A stretch of DNA of 64,000 nt, taken from Deltaproteobacteria bacterium. GTDB lineage: Bacteria > Myxococcota_A > Polyangia > Polyangiales > JADJMO01. The stretch spans positions 1 through 64,000 of the forward strand of contig JANYDK010000117.1 of assembly GCA_025363655.1 (NCBI GenBank). The letters run 5' to 3'. Position 1 is the stretch's first letter. Each line of letters opens with the position of its first letter. Under the pieces are notes generated by a model. The model searched no databases. It saw only the letters and a list, made by a program, of their open reading frames with translations, and had not been told where the DNA came from. Below are positions 10,001 to 18,259 of this stretch, piece after piece. A program made the translations under genes and the position numbers.

Positions 10001-10424
10001 GGTTCTGCGTGAAGGAAAGACGCCTGCGCTCGTCGATTTCGGGCTCGCCGGTCGTCACGTGCGACCGGGTTGCGCCACCGGTCCCTATGGCGCGCCGGAG
10101 GTGTGGGGCATCCTCCCCGACGACTTCACCGGCGAGCCTTCGCCGCTTCCCGCCGACATCTACGCGTTCGGTGCGCTGGCCTTCGAAGTGCTCACCGGGC
10201 GTACGCTCTTCGACGGACCGAACGAGGTCGCGATCATCAGCCGCCACCTGACGCACGACGGGCACCCCGACGCGCTCGACGCCGTCGCCCACGTCCGTCC
10301 GGTGATGGAGTTGATCGAGCAGACCCTACGCCGTGATCCCCGCCAACGTTTGACGGTGCCGCAAGTGCGCGCCGGCCTCCGCGCGCTCATGCCGGCGGTC
10401 GCTCCGCTCGCCTGGCCGCTTTAG
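7041..10424 (+). CDS. Very large protein with helical-repeat region and C-terminal Ser/Thr kinase domain
   Basis: A 1127-residue cytosolic protein. Residues 1 to about 820 are Ala/Leu/Arg-rich helices resembling HEAT-type repeats. A protein-kinase domain occupies about 840-1115: glycine loop LGGGAAASVF, Lys in FALKV, helix-C Glu in FRAEAS, catalytic loop HLDVKPSN, DFG in LVDFGLAG and APE in YGAPEVW. The usual HRD is HLD here, a change seen in 'non-RD' kinases, but the Asp, Lys and Asn remain, so activity is plausible. Bacterial kinases of this group normally carry the kinase domain at the N-terminus; here it is at the C-terminus and there is no membrane segment. Translation starts at a GTG with a weak ribosome site. 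Confidence 0.8.
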   Translation: MRGRTYELDGLLELPHLRDLGARRASFRQALANLARIGELDGPSPLEGVAPEALGRGVKVALESGLFDDLEWLSDTAVGVALYELAAALPAGHEKRELGRRVLSRLHEGSAPVFAAIVTRMALGTRKGLAGPAIAARTSLLFALRGGIVDAGPLAFAFASRRELAREWIGQRSTGSLPSRRLASRIIEHAAVVAARRAAQGDDYAPRVFATEQNAISFARLLADREPLVWRHAAVARGLLGGVSSAPWKAITDALHPRFTPTEWRRAAVSIVAAIATSPARALPRALDLLRGGIIARDRGLAATMVWGLPRVFDVEPEAAEQLLDAVVDVDDVGAAEAIAAIAPDLSGESGRRAVATARAILADRIAARTSNVGEPDDERMVAHALYEELSAERDRSGTLRDAVDRALAAWVSGGARDAHAIAGEAMETARVGLSALESLDDEGEESGAAVVRRTAVLLLRDLDAGLLEDSSLGDLLQLRPQTVPSPESASIADLHDRLGLWLLARERSGKRPVEYGMSGRRLRALLHLVDHESAERDDDGAPNAARVRGRRLDAVRVLLDRLPRDRRSPVHRTLCATLARAFDALVRDGTCEPVDVMMVSLALLEEGTDLATLGEASMDPDVAGALRACARFVRAITDEAIPLVTPSAGPMSFPAASTDDRPAPGDQRIEALLELAAALGDDGSGRAEALRAVLSRIARALQNVQGAPARKSLQDGAGGSFDALAGAASAYAQMDQGARRRVLGGRDDLPTSAVAAGLGSRLAPLLSRVSDVSLETAKGAVQEALSDLQRVLPSALFRLVDEVFRRALERPYESDAASASNLRVGEELPSWLGARRTIGGFYVVRPLGGGAAASVFVAKRIEERHEAGAERFALKVPDYDGAAARSLSEQEFLAFFRAEASALLGLPPDPNLARFVTFDLAARPKPILVMELIEGPTLERFVAAAETSNGTTTTQRALEILDGVLAGLEVMHKYAIGHLDVKPSNVVLREGKTPALVDFGLAGRHVRPGCATGPYGAPEVWGILPDDFTGEPSPLPADIYAFGALAFEVLTGRTLFDGPNEVAIISRHLTHDGHPDALDAVAHVRPVMELIEQTLRRDPRQRLTVPQVRAGLRALMPAVAPLAWPL

Positions 10425-10456
10425 TCCGGCGACCGAACGACGCGAGATCGACCGGC

Positions 10457-12286
10457 TCAACGGCCGAACTGCAGTCCGATCGTCGGGCCGAGATAGAAGT
10501 GCACGCCGTCGGCGAGCGTCTGCGGGGGTGAGGCAATCTTCACCGCGACGTTGCCGAACTTCCCGTTGCGCAAGCCGCCGTCCTCGGTTTGCACGGTGCC
10601 GGTCATCTCGGCCCACGCCATCACGCCGAGCGTGAATTTCGTGCCCGGCGTGCCGCCGAGGAGGAGGCCCGCGTCGACCATCATCGCCGGCGCGAACTTG
10701 GTGACGTCGGACGGCGCCCACTTGTCGCCGAGCGCGTCGCGTTCGTAGCCGAACGATCGATAGACGCCGCCGACCGCGAGGCCGAAGGTGAAGCGCACCG
10801 CGTCGTCCTTGCTGGTGATGCGCGCGCCCGGACCGGCGAACACCGCCCAGCCCTTGAATTTGTGCGTTTCCTTGCGCTCGACTGCGTCGGTGATGGTCGA
10901 GCCAGCGGTCGGCGGCGCGCTGGTCGACGAGCCGAAGGTGCGATCGACCGAGTAAGGAACGTCGAAGAGGAAGGCGCTCGCGAGCTCGAGCCCGAAGACG
11001 TCCCACGAGTAGCCGACGTTCAGTTTGGTGCCTGCAGCGAAGGGGATGCCGTTGTTCGAACAGCTCCCGAGGCCCGACTCCGAGCAAGTGGTGCCGAGGG
11101 TCGGTCCACCTGCGAGCGGGAAGACGCCGACGAGGTTGAACTTCGCGTAGAGGCCGCGGAACGGATTGCCGCCGACGCCGCTGCCGTTCTTCTCCGCGAG
11201 CGTCACCGGCTCGATGACGGTGCGACCCTTGTCGACGACGACGAGATGTTTGTATGGCTCGTATCCGGCGGCGACGACGGAGACCTCGTAGGTGCCAGGC
11301 GCGAGCTCGCCTTCCCACGTCCCGGTGCCCACTTTTTTCCCGTCGATCGAGATGTCACCGATGGCGCCGAGCGACTGTACGCGGAGCTTGCCGCGAAGGG
11401 CGAGGGCGGCGAGCGCGACGTCGGCGTTCTGCTTCACCACGACGTCGATGGTGCGCTTCTGGGAGGCGACGCCATCGGCCTTGAGCTGGATGACGTGCGG
11501 ACCGGCGGAGAGATCTCCCGCCCACGGCGCCGGGCCCTCGTCGACGTCGTCGATGAAGACGTGCACCGCGATGCCGCCCTCTTCGCGCACCGCCACGTGT
11601 CCCGTCGTCACCTGCGCGGTCAGGGTCACCGTCAGCGACTGCGCCTCTTTGGCGATGGTGGTGACGTCCTTCTCGAAAGGATCGAACGCGTCCTTGGTGA
11701 CGCGGAGCTTGTGCGTTCCAATGTCGGCGCGGAACGGCTTGGCGAGCGGCGTGACCCCCACGAGGCGACCATCGAGCTCGATCGTCGCTCCGGCTTCGTT
11801 CACCGACACGTCGAGGGTGCCCGTGAGGATGCGGAGCTCGGTGAGCGCCTTTCCGATGGCGTCTTTCTCTTTTTGCGAAAGCTGCGCGAGGTGTTGATCG
11901 AGGAGCTTCTCGTAGGCGTCGTGGGCCAGCGCGAAGTGCTTGAGGTCACGATGGCACTGGGCGATGTTGCGGAGCGCGCTCGGGCGCGGATTGAGCTTGT
12001 ACGAGGCGTCGAACTCGATGAGCGCGCCGTCGTAGACCTTCTCGGCGTAGAGCTTGAGACCGATCTCGAAGTGCCTTTTCGCCTCCGCTTCTTCCGGCGT
12101 CATCGGCGCGGGCGGCGGTGGCGCAGGCGGTGCGGTCGTCGATCCGGTCGGCTTCGCCTTCGGCTTCGGCGGCGCTGCCGGCGGCTTGGCGAAGACAGCG
12201 CTGGCGACGCAGGTCACGAGGACGAAGGCGGCGAAAACCGGGCCTCCTCTCGTCGAGGCCGATCTCCAGCCGCGGGTCCTGCGCAT
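10457..12286 (-). CDS. TPR and PEGA-domain envelope protein with C-terminal barrel-like region
   Basis: A 609-residue secreted protein. The chosen ATG (MRRTRGWRS) has AGGATGGGG just upstream and gives a signal peptide ending in VFAKPPA; an upstream in-frame start would add 50 residues with no signal. A Pro-rich linker precedes a TPR-like helix pair (EAKRHFEIGLKLYAEKVYD...). Two or three PEGA-type modules follow (e.g. GTWEGELAPGTYEVSVVAAG). The last 200 residues have alternating Gly/aromatic strands, like an outer-membrane barrel. PEGA modules are linked to surface or extracellular ligand binding, and in Myxococcota often sit beside Ser/Thr kinases. Here the gene follows such a kinase by 121 bases on the same strand. 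Confidence 0.75.
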   Translation of the reverse strand: MRRTRGWRSASTRGGPVFAAFVLVTCVASAVFAKPPAAPPKPKAKPTGSTTAPPAPPPPAPMTPEEAEAKRHFEIGLKLYAEKVYDGALIEFDASYKLNPRPSALRNIAQCHRDLKHFALAHDAYEKLLDQHLAQLSQKEKDAIGKALTELRILTGTLDVSVNEAGATIELDGRLVGVTPLAKPFRADIGTHKLRVTKDAFDPFEKDVTTIAKEAQSLTVTLTAQVTTGHVAVREEGGIAVHVFIDDVDEGPAPWAGDLSAGPHVIQLKADGVASQKRTIDVVVKQNADVALAALALRGKLRVQSLGAIGDISIDGKKVGTGTWEGELAPGTYEVSVVAAGYEPYKHLVVVDKGRTVIEPVTLAEKNGSGVGGNPFRGLYAKFNLVGVFPLAGGPTLGTTCSESGLGSCSNNGIPFAAGTKLNVGYSWDVFGLELASAFLFDVPYSVDRTFGSSTSAPPTAGSTITDAVERKETHKFKGWAVFAGPGARITSKDDAVRFTFGLAVGGVYRSFGYERDALGDKWAPSDVTKFAPAMMVDAGLLLGGTPGTKFTLGVMAWAEMTGTVQTEDGGLRNGKFGNVAVKIASPPQTLADGVHFYLGPTIGLQFGR

Positions 12287-12381
12287 CGCGCCCCATCCTA
12301 CCCAAGGAACGCGCGGGTGCGTCGACTCCCGCGCGAGTGCCACCGATGACGGGGCTTCTCCGTGGTTCCGTCGTGGTGCAG

Positions 12382-12411
12382 TGTATAAAGTGGCTATGTG
12401 ATCTCGGTCAG
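12382..12411 (-). promoter_or_regulatory. Candidate sigma70-type promoter for the PEGA protein gene
   Basis: On the minus strand CTGACC (12411-12406) and TATACA (12387-12382) are separated by 18 bases, a near-consensus vegetative arrangement. The tract is much more AT-rich than its surroundings. The -35 overlaps the stop codon of the upstream kinase gene, so the PEGA gene may have its own promoter besides readthrough. This is a pattern match only. Confidence 0.4.
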
Positions 12412-13979
12412 TACGCGCTGGAGACGCCGGTTCCACCGAACTGTGGCTCGGTCGACGTCGTCGAGGGCGCGGCGCTCGTCACGCCTGGCACGACGCTCGA
12501 CGACGCCTTCGCCGACGAAGCCACCGGGGGCAGCTTTCCGAGGAACTTGCCGGACATCGCCGAGCCGAGCGGCTTCTTCGTGCTCGCGCTCCCGCTCGAG
12601 GACGCGCCGGCGACTCCAGTCGCATTCGTGTCGGCGGCGAGCTGCGAGCTCGAGACCGACGGGCTCGCACCGGTGACGGCGCGCGACGGATCGCCTCCGT
12701 TCGTGGGCGCACTGCCCGAGCTCCCGCCGCGATAGGTCACCGCGTAGAGTCCCGCGCCAGCCATCATCAAGACGATGGCGACGGCGATGAATCCACGACT
12801 GCCGCGCGCACGCGGAGACGACGGCGTCGGCTCGTCTTCGTGACGTAGTCCGAGGGCGGGCGCTTGCACCGAGACGCCCGATTCGGTGGGCGGCGAGATT
12901 CGAATGCGCGGGTTCGAGCCGGACGCCGCGAGTAGTGGCTGCGTGGCCGCGACGGCGCCGCGATGTGCATTGCGCGAACCACCTTCGCCCGCCGGAATGA
13001 CGATCGCATCGGGGCCAGTTCCATCGACCTCGCCGTGGATCACCCGCGCGCCGTCACGCGCATCACGCGCTTCACGTGAGTGGGGCGAAGTGGCGAACGC
13101 CTCGGGCAACGCATCGTGGAGCATCCGCGCGAAGGTCGCGCAGTCGGGAATGCGCAGCTCGACGTCGTGCTCGAGCGCTTGGTCGACGATGGCGATCACC
13201 GACGCCGGCACCCACGGCGCGATCTCCGAGAGCGGTGGCGGCTTCTTCAAGACGATGGCGAAGATGGTCTGCTCGTAGGTCTCGAGCTGCTCGTACGCCT
13301 GTCGGCCGGACAGCATCTCGTAGAGGCAAGCGCCGAGCGACCAGACGTCGGTGCGCGCGTCGATCGGCTGTCCCTGCGCCTGTTGCGGCGACATGTATTG
13401 CGGCGTGCCGACCGCCGAGCCCCAACGCGTGATCGGGCGCTTCGGATCGGGGTTCTCGTCGCCCTCGGTGAGCACCTTGCTGATGCCGAAGTCGACCAAC
13501 TTGACGGTGACGTGCCCGTCGTCGCGCACGCTGAGGAAGACGTTGGCGGGCTTGAGATCACGGTGAATGACGCCCGCCGCGTGCGCCTTCGAGAGACCGC
13601 GCGCCGCTTGGTGGGTGATGTCGACGGCGAGCTCGGGGGAGAGGCGCTCTTCGCGATCGAGTCGCGTCGCCACGTCTTCGCCGGTGAGGAACTCCATCAC
13701 CATGTAGAGGCCGAAGACGTCGTCTTGGCCGACGTCGAAGACCTGCACGATGTGGTCGCTCTCGACCCGACTGGCCGCCCGCGCCTCCTGGCGGAAACGT
13801 GCAGCCAGGTCGGTCCCGCTCTTCGCGTGATGCGCGGCGATGATCTTGATGGCGACCCGCTTGCCGATCTCGACGTGGGTCCCTTCGTACACCGAGCCCA
13901 TCCCCCCCTGGCCGAGGAGGCGCTTGACCAGGAATTTCCCGGCGAGCGTCGCCCCGAGGGGCGAGGGAAGCTCCGACAT
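12408..13979 (-). CDS. Membrane Ser/Thr protein kinase (PknB-type)
   Basis: A 523-residue kinase with the domain at residues 16-280. It has the glycine loop LGQGGMGSVYEG, Lys45 in AIKII, catalytic loop HRDLKPAN, LVDFGIS and a GTPQYMSP activation segment. All catalytic residues are present. A disordered Pro/Ser linker follows, then a single membrane span (RGFIAVAIVLMMAGAGLYAV) and a Ser/Thr-rich outside tail of about 95 residues with no recognised sensor fold. This is the standard layout of Myxococcota eukaryote-like kinases. The downstream TPR/PEGA protein is a plausible partner. One copy of the dispersed structured repeat lies 41-121 bases upstream of its ATG. Confidence 0.9.
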   Translation of the reverse strand: MSELPSPLGATLAGKFLVKRLLGQGGMGSVYEGTHVEIGKRVAIKIIAAHHAKSGTDLAARFRQEARAASRVESDHIVQVFDVGQDDVFGLYMVMEFLTGEDVATRLDREERLSPELAVDITHQAARGLSKAHAAGVIHRDLKPANVFLSVRDDGHVTVKLVDFGISKVLTEGDENPDPKRPITRWGSAVGTPQYMSPQQAQGQPIDARTDVWSLGACLYEMLSGRQAYEQLETYEQTIFAIVLKKPPPLSEIAPWVPASVIAIVDQALEHDVELRIPDCATFARMLHDALPEAFATSPHSREARDARDGARVIHGEVDGTGPDAIVIPAGEGGSRNAHRGAVAATQPLLAASGSNPRIRISPPTESGVSVQAPALGLRHEDEPTPSSPRARGSRGFIAVAIVLMMAGAGLYAVTYRGGSSGSAPTNGGDPSRAVTGASPSVSSSQLAADTNATGVAGASSSGSASTKKPLGSAMSGKFLGKLPPVASSAKASSSVVPGVTSAAPSTTSTEPQFGGTGVSSAY

Positions 13980-14020
13980 GAAAGGACTCTAGTATGACGC
14001 GATTCGGGCCGCAGAACCAA

Positions 14021-14100
14021 GCTTCGGCAACCGAGCGGAGCGAGATTGACCGAAGCGGCCAAAGTTGCGAGCCAATCTTGGCAAAACGAGAAGTTTCTCG
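14021..14100 (-). repeat. Dispersed structured 3'-end element, copy A
   Basis: Read on the minus strand, this begins seven bases after the hemY stop. It has the near-palindrome CGAGAAACTTCTCG (14100-14087), then a 62-base core (14082-14021) that closely matches copies near 21.6 and 38.6 kb. The core can form a bulged hairpin GCCAAG..TTGG/GCAACTTTGGC and a second stem GCTTCGGTCAA/TTGCCGAAGC. It has no T-tract. Relative to the other copies it lacks one A and differs in the two predicted loops. It also lies upstream of the kinase gene that follows. Confidence 0.85.
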
Positions 14101-14107
14101 GCCGAAC

Positions 14108-15520
14108 TCAGAGAGAAGCCGCCAGCTGGTTCGCTTGGCGCACACAGTCGGAGATGCCGACGCCATCGTAGGCGCTACCGAGCAGATGCAGTCCTGGGTG
14201 TCCGCGCAACAACTCGCGAATGCGAGCCATTTTCGCGGGGTGACCGACGCGCGGTTGCGGGCTCGCACGGACGAAGCGCGAGACGAAGTCGACGATTGGG
14301 GCCGCTTCGACGTGGAGGACGCGCTTCGCCTCGGCACGGGCGAGCGCGATCAGCGACGCGTCGTCTCCGTCCATCGCCGCGCTGCCGAAGAAAAAGCGGA
14401 GGAGGACCATCCCCGAGGGAGCACGTCCCGCCCACTTGCTGGTCACCCACGTCGAGGCGAGCGCGCTCATCGCCGAGGTGCGCGCCGACGCGGGGACGAT
14501 GTAGCCGGTGGCATCGAGTGGATGCGCGATGGCGTCGCGCGGGAACGCGAGGAACACCGTGCACGACGATCCATAAACTATGGATGCAAGCTCGTCGGCG
14601 AGCGGTTCGGAGTGGGGACGGAGGAGCGTCGCCGCGGCGTGCGCCGGTCCGGTGACGACGACCTGATCGGCCGCGATCGGTTCGCTGCCGTCGATGCCGA
14701 CCTCGTATCCACCGCCCTCGCGTCCGCCCTCACGTCCGCCCTCACGTCGCGAGATGCGGAGGACGTGCGCGCCATAGCGAACCCGATCGCCGAGCCGCGC
14801 CGTGAGCGTGTCGACGAGCTCGCCGATGCCTCCGGCGAGGCCGATGAACGGGCTCGAACGCACCGCGCCGCCCTTGGGAGACATCTTTCGACCGGCGAAG
14901 AAGACGCCGCCGCGCTTCTCCAACGCCGCGAGCTGGGGCACCGTCGCGAGCATGCTGAGATCGGAGACCTCGCCGGTGTAGAGCCCGCCGAGGAGCGGTC
15001 CGGCGAGCGCCTCTTCCACTTCGCGTCCGAAGCGCCGCGTGATCCAGGCATCGAGCGCTTCGTCGTCGCCGGTCTTCGGATCGCGTCCGAAGCCGATGGG
15101 CAGGAGCGGCTCGAGCAGCGCGCGCAACTTGCCACGCCACGAGAGGAGCGGCGTGCGCAGCAGCGGCCGAACGCGCGTCGGCAAGCCGAGGATCAGTCCA
15201 TCGGGGAGCGCCACCAGCGAGCCATCGCGCTGGGCGACGTAGACGCGGCGGTTCTGTGGGAGCGTCTCGACCAGACGATCGCCGAGGCCGAGCGCGCGCG
15301 AGAGCTCGGTCGCCGCTGGCTTGGCCGCCACCCACGAGTCACCGGCGTGATCGATGAGGAAGCCATTTTTCCGAGTCGTTCGCAGGTTGCCGCCGGCGCG
15401 GGCCGAACCTTCGAGCACGAAGACGTCGTGCCTCGAGGATCTCTGGGAGAGCGCGAACGCGAACGCGAGGCCGCTGATCCCCGCGCCGACGACGACGATG
15501 CGCGATCGCCTCTCGGCCAT
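14108..15520 (-). CDS. hemY: Protoporphyrinogen IX oxidase, oxygen-dependent type
   Basis: A 470-residue FAD enzyme that oxidises (copro)protoporphyrinogen late in haem synthesis. Residues 7-40 hold the dinucleotide-binding motif VVGAGISGLAFAFAL and acidic strand end (VFVLEG). NLRTTRKNGFLIDHAGDSW is the family's second FAD-contact region, and the C-terminal LLGSAYDGVGISDCVRQ segment closes the FAD site. The length is typical. Around residues 265-275 the sequence has a repeated REGG unit coded by a near-perfect 12-base repeat, probably a surface loop. The start codon overlaps the hemE stop (TGATG), so the two haem genes are translationally coupled. The symbol hemG is used for the same enzyme in some Myxococcota annotations. 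Confidence 0.9.
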   Translation of the reverse strand: MAERRSRIVVVGAGISGLAFAFALSQRSSRHDVFVLEGSARAGGNLRTTRKNGFLIDHAGDSWVAAKPAATELSRALGLGDRLVETLPQNRRVYVAQRDGSLVALPDGLILGLPTRVRPLLRTPLLSWRGKLRALLEPLLPIGFGRDPKTGDDEALDAWITRRFGREVEEALAGPLLGGLYTGEVSDLSMLATVPQLAALEKRGGVFFAGRKMSPKGGAVRSSPFIGLAGGIGELVDTLTARLGDRVRYGAHVLRISRREGGREGGREGGGYEVGIDGSEPIAADQVVVTGPAHAAATLLRPHSEPLADELASIVYGSSCTVFLAFPRDAIAHPLDATGYIVPASARTSAMSALASTWVTSKWAGRAPSGMVLLRFFFGSAAMDGDDASLIALARAEAKRVLHVEAAPIVDFVSRFVRASPQPRVGHPAKMARIRELLRGHPGLHLLGSAYDGVGISDCVRQANQLAASL

Positions 15521-16551
15521 CAGCCGGGGTGCCGGAACTCGTGCACGAAGTCGACCAGCCGCTGCACCGACTCGACCGGCGTCTCGGGGAGGATGCCGTG
15601 CCCGAGGTTGAAGACGTAGCCGACGCCGCGCATCCGCTGGAGGATGTCGGCGGCGCGCGCCTCGATGACCGGCACAGGCGCGAAGAGGATCGTCGGATCG
15701 AGGTTGCCCTGGAGCGCGACGTCGTCACCGAGCATGGCGCGCGCGTCGTCCATCGGCAGTCGCCAATCGACGCCGATCACGGTGCCACCCGCCTTTTTCT
15801 GCAGCGGAAGCAGCGTCGTGGTCCCGGTGCCGAAATGGATCACCGGCACGCCCGTGGTCTCGATGTCCTTCAAGATCTTGGAGACGTGGGGGAAGATGTA
15901 CTGCTGATAGTCGTCGGGCCCGAGCTGACCGACCCACGAGTCGAAGAGCTGCACGACCTGCGCGCCGGCGACGATCTGCGCGCGAAGATACTTCCGCACG
16001 ACCTCGGCGAGCTTCTCCATCAAGAGATGCCAAGCCTCGGGCTCGCCGTACATCAGCTTCTTCGTCTTCACGAAGTGCGCCGATTTTCCGCCTTCGATGA
16101 GGTAGCTCGCGAGCGTGAAGGGAGCACCCGCGAAGCCGATCAGCGGCACCTTGCCGTTGAGCTCCTTGCGGATGAGCTTGATCGACTCGAGCACGTACCC
16201 GAGCCCGTCCTCCGGATCGATCACCCGCAAGCGCTCGATGCCGGCACGATCGCGGATCGGATCGTGGACGACGGGTCCCTCGCCCTTGGCGAACTCGAAG
16301 GGCGCGCCCATCGGTTCGAGCGGCAGGAGGATGTCGGCGAAGAGAATGGCCGCGTCGACGCCGAGGCGGAGCGGCTGCATCGTCACCTTCAGCGCCAGCT
16401 CCGGCGTCTTGCAGAGCTCGAGCAGCGTGTACTTCTCGCGCAGCGCTCGGTACTCCGGCATGTAGCGGCCTGCTTGGCGCATCATCCAGATGGGCATCAC
16501 GTCGACGGCCTCGCGGCGGCAGGCGCGGAGGAAGCGATCGGTCTCGGTCAT
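15520..16551 (-). CDS. hemE: Uroporphyrinogen decarboxylase
   Basis: A 343-residue cytosolic enzyme that removes four acetate carboxyls from uroporphyrinogen III to give coproporphyrinogen III. The diagnostic PIWMMRQAGRYMPEYR near the N-terminus carries the active-site Arg residues. The conserved FADILLPLEPMG (Asp), GFAGAPFTLASY and HFGTGT regions and the C-terminal NLGHGILPETP are all present. I start it at the ATG of MTETDRFL, the usual family N-terminus; an in-frame TTG 12 codons upstream is less likely. It is coupled to hemY by a one-base stop/start overlap and is divergent from the lipid-kinase gene, with a 107-base shared upstream region. Confidence 0.95.
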   Translation of the reverse strand: MTETDRFLRACRREAVDVMPIWMMRQAGRYMPEYRALREKYTLLELCKTPELALKVTMQPLRLGVDAAILFADILLPLEPMGAPFEFAKGEGPVVHDPIRDRAGIERLRVIDPEDGLGYVLESIKLIRKELNGKVPLIGFAGAPFTLASYLIEGGKSAHFVKTKKLMYGEPEAWHLLMEKLAEVVRKYLRAQIVAGAQVVQLFDSWVGQLGPDDYQQYIFPHVSKILKDIETTGVPVIHFGTGTTTLLPLQKKAGGTVIGVDWRLPMDDARAMLGDDVALQGNLDPTILFAPVPVIEARAADILQRMRGVGYVFNLGHGILPETPVESVQRLVDFVHEFRHPG

Positions 16552-16658
16552 CGGCGGGATCCGTGCCACGGGGCTTTCGGGTCGCAAAGGCGTTTGCCGT
16601 TGTGACGATGGTCTGACAGTCGCTCTGCCCTTCGATTGCTACGTTCTGCAAAGCCGAA

Positions 16659-17648
16659 ATGGACGTCGCCGTCGTCGTGAATTTGAAAGCCCGCAAGGGC
16701 TCCGAGTCGGTCGGTCGGATGGTGCGCGATCTTCTTCCGCGTGCACGCGTGTCGGTCACGCGCTCGATGGATGACGTGCGCAACTTCATTTTGAAGGAAA
16801 TTGCGCCTCGTCCGCCGGCGCTCCTCCTCTCGGGCGGTGGTGACGGGACCGCCGTCGCGCTCCTGAACGAGCTTCGAGAAATGGACGTCGCCATCCCCAC
16901 CATCGGGGTCCTGCCGCTCGGCACCGGCAATGGTTGGGCGCGGGTCACCGGGGCGCCGCGCGCTCGCGAGGCCGTCACCCGTATCGCCGGCCTCCGTGGG
17001 CTCCCCCCGCCGACGCGTCGCTTCGGACTGGTCGAGGTCGATGGTCAGGTCGCGCCCTTCGCCGGCACCGGCTGGGACGCTGAGATCGTCAGCGATTTCA
17101 AAGCGCAGATGTCCGAGCTCCCGATGACCCAGCAGCTCGAGGCTGGCCTCTTCGGCTACATGAAGGGGCTCTTCACGCGGACCATTCCGCGTCACGTCTT
17201 CGGCAACGGCCCCGCCAACGTGGTGCTCACCAACCTCGGCGAAGACGCGATGACCGTCGACGAGAACGGCCGGGCCATTCCCTTGCGCGGCGGCGAGCGC
17301 GGCGCTGTCCTCTATCGCGGTCCTGCCAGCGTCGCAGCCGCGGCCACGACCATGGAATGGGGCTTTGGTTTCCGCGCTTTCCCCTTCGCCCATCTCGTGC
17401 CGGGCCGGCTCTCGACGCGGGTCTACGGCGCCTCCGTCGTCGAGGCCACGCGCAACATGTTCAAGCTCTGGCGCGGCGAGCACCCGATGCCGAAGATGCA
17501 CGACTTCTTCCTCACGGCGGGGCGCATGGAGTTCGATCGCGTCGTGCCCTTCCAATGTGGCGGCGACGTGCAAGAGCCGCGACGCTCGTTCGACTTCCGC
17601 ATCGCCAGCGACACGGTCGACCTCGTCGACTGGCGTCGCCTCTCTTGA
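16659..17648 (+). CDS. Diacylglycerol/sphingosine kinase-like lipid kinase
   Basis: A 329-residue protein of the DAGK catalytic family, which phosphorylates lipid hydroxyls with ATP. It opens with VAVVVNLKARKGSES, followed by the nucleotide-binding signature LLLSGGGDGTAVALLNEL and the second glycine motif PLGTGNGWAR. The C-terminal half (residues 120-329) has the beta-rich substrate lobe (FAGTGWDAEIVSDF). There is no membrane segment or signal. The lipid substrate could be diacylglycerol, undecaprenol or a sphingoid base; Myxococcota make sphingolipids, but nothing here decides. It ends 15 bases from the convergent YjbQ gene. Confidence 0.85.
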   Translation: MDVAVVVNLKARKGSESVGRMVRDLLPRARVSVTRSMDDVRNFILKEIAPRPPALLLSGGGDGTAVALLNELREMDVAIPTIGVLPLGTGNGWARVTGAPRAREAVTRIAGLRGLPPPTRRFGLVEVDGQVAPFAGTGWDAEIVSDFKAQMSELPMTQQLEAGLFGYMKGLFTRTIPRHVFGNGPANVVLTNLGEDAMTVDENGRAIPLRGGERGAVLYRGPASVAAAATTMEWGFGFRAFPFAHLVPGRLSTRVYGASVVEATRNMFKLWRGEHPMPKMHDFFLTAGRMEFDRVVPFQCGGDVQEPRRSFDFRIASDTVDLVDWRRLS

Positions 17649-17663
17649 GCGCGCCCGAGAGCG

Positions 17664-18086
17664 TCACTCACCGATCACGGTGATCAGCACCTCGCGTCGA
17701 TGCGGCGCGGTGCGGTGCTCCCAAAGATAGATCGCCTGCCACGTCCCGAGCGCGAGCGAGCCGCCTCGCACCGGTACTTGCTCGCTCGTGCGCGTGAGCA
17801 CGGTGCGCACGTGTGCCGGCATGTCGTCGGGGCCTTCGTCGTCGTGCTCCCAAGGGCCGAAGCGAGGCCGTTCCGGCGCCACGTCGTCCATCCAACGTTG
17901 CAGGTCGCGTAACACCGCGGGGTCTGCATTTTCTTGAATGACCAAGCTCGCCGAGGTGTGGCGAAGGTAGAGAGAGCAGAGTCCCGTCTTCACCTTCGAC
18001 GCACGAACTATCGAGGAAACTTGGGCCGTGATGTCGGTGAAGCCCCGTCCGTGGGTCCCGATCGACAGGTGTTCTTGGGCGATCAT
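17664..18086 (-). CDS. yjbQ: YjbQ/UPF0047 family protein (secondary thiamine-phosphate synthase)
   Basis: A compact 140-residue protein of the UPF0047 family, some members of which have weak thiamine-phosphate synthase activity. Conserved features are THGRGFTDIT at the N-terminus, LRHTSASLVIQENADP in the middle, an acidic EHDDEGPDDMPAH segment and the C-terminal GTWQAIYLWEHR followed by VLITVIGE. I start it at the Met of MIAQEHLS because family members are about 135-140 residues; upstream in-frame starts would add up to 52 unrelated residues. The physiological role is not established. It is convergent with the lipid kinase and divergent from the haemoglobin lipoprotein. Confidence 0.85.
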   Translation of the reverse strand: MIAQEHLSIGTHGRGFTDITAQVSSIVRASKVKTGLCSLYLRHTSASLVIQENADPAVLRDLQRWMDDVAPERPRFGPWEHDDEGPDDMPAHVRTVLTRTSEQVPVRGGSLALGTWQAIYLWEHRTAPHRREVLITVIGE

Positions 18087-18259
18087 GAGGACTGGAGACT
18101 GCACATTCGGCCCTTCCCATGCCAGCCGGAACTGAGTATGCAGGCGCCGGAACGCATGGTCGAAGACCTCTGCGCTCGAAATCGGCATAGCTCTCTTCGA
18201 GCGAAGTGTGCCGCTGCCTGCGGTCGTCGGGACCGCCCTCACGAGAAGGAAAGCCCTCC

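Noticed and set aside
7170-10292. A 1040-codon minus-strand frame opposite the large kinase-domain protein
   Set aside because: The plus strand carries all kinase motifs in order; the minus product is Arg/Glu-rich noise.
14700-14750. Short direct repeats that could suggest a CRISPR-like or mobile repeat
   Set aside because: They are an in-frame 12-base repeat inside hemY coding REGG units; there are no spacers.
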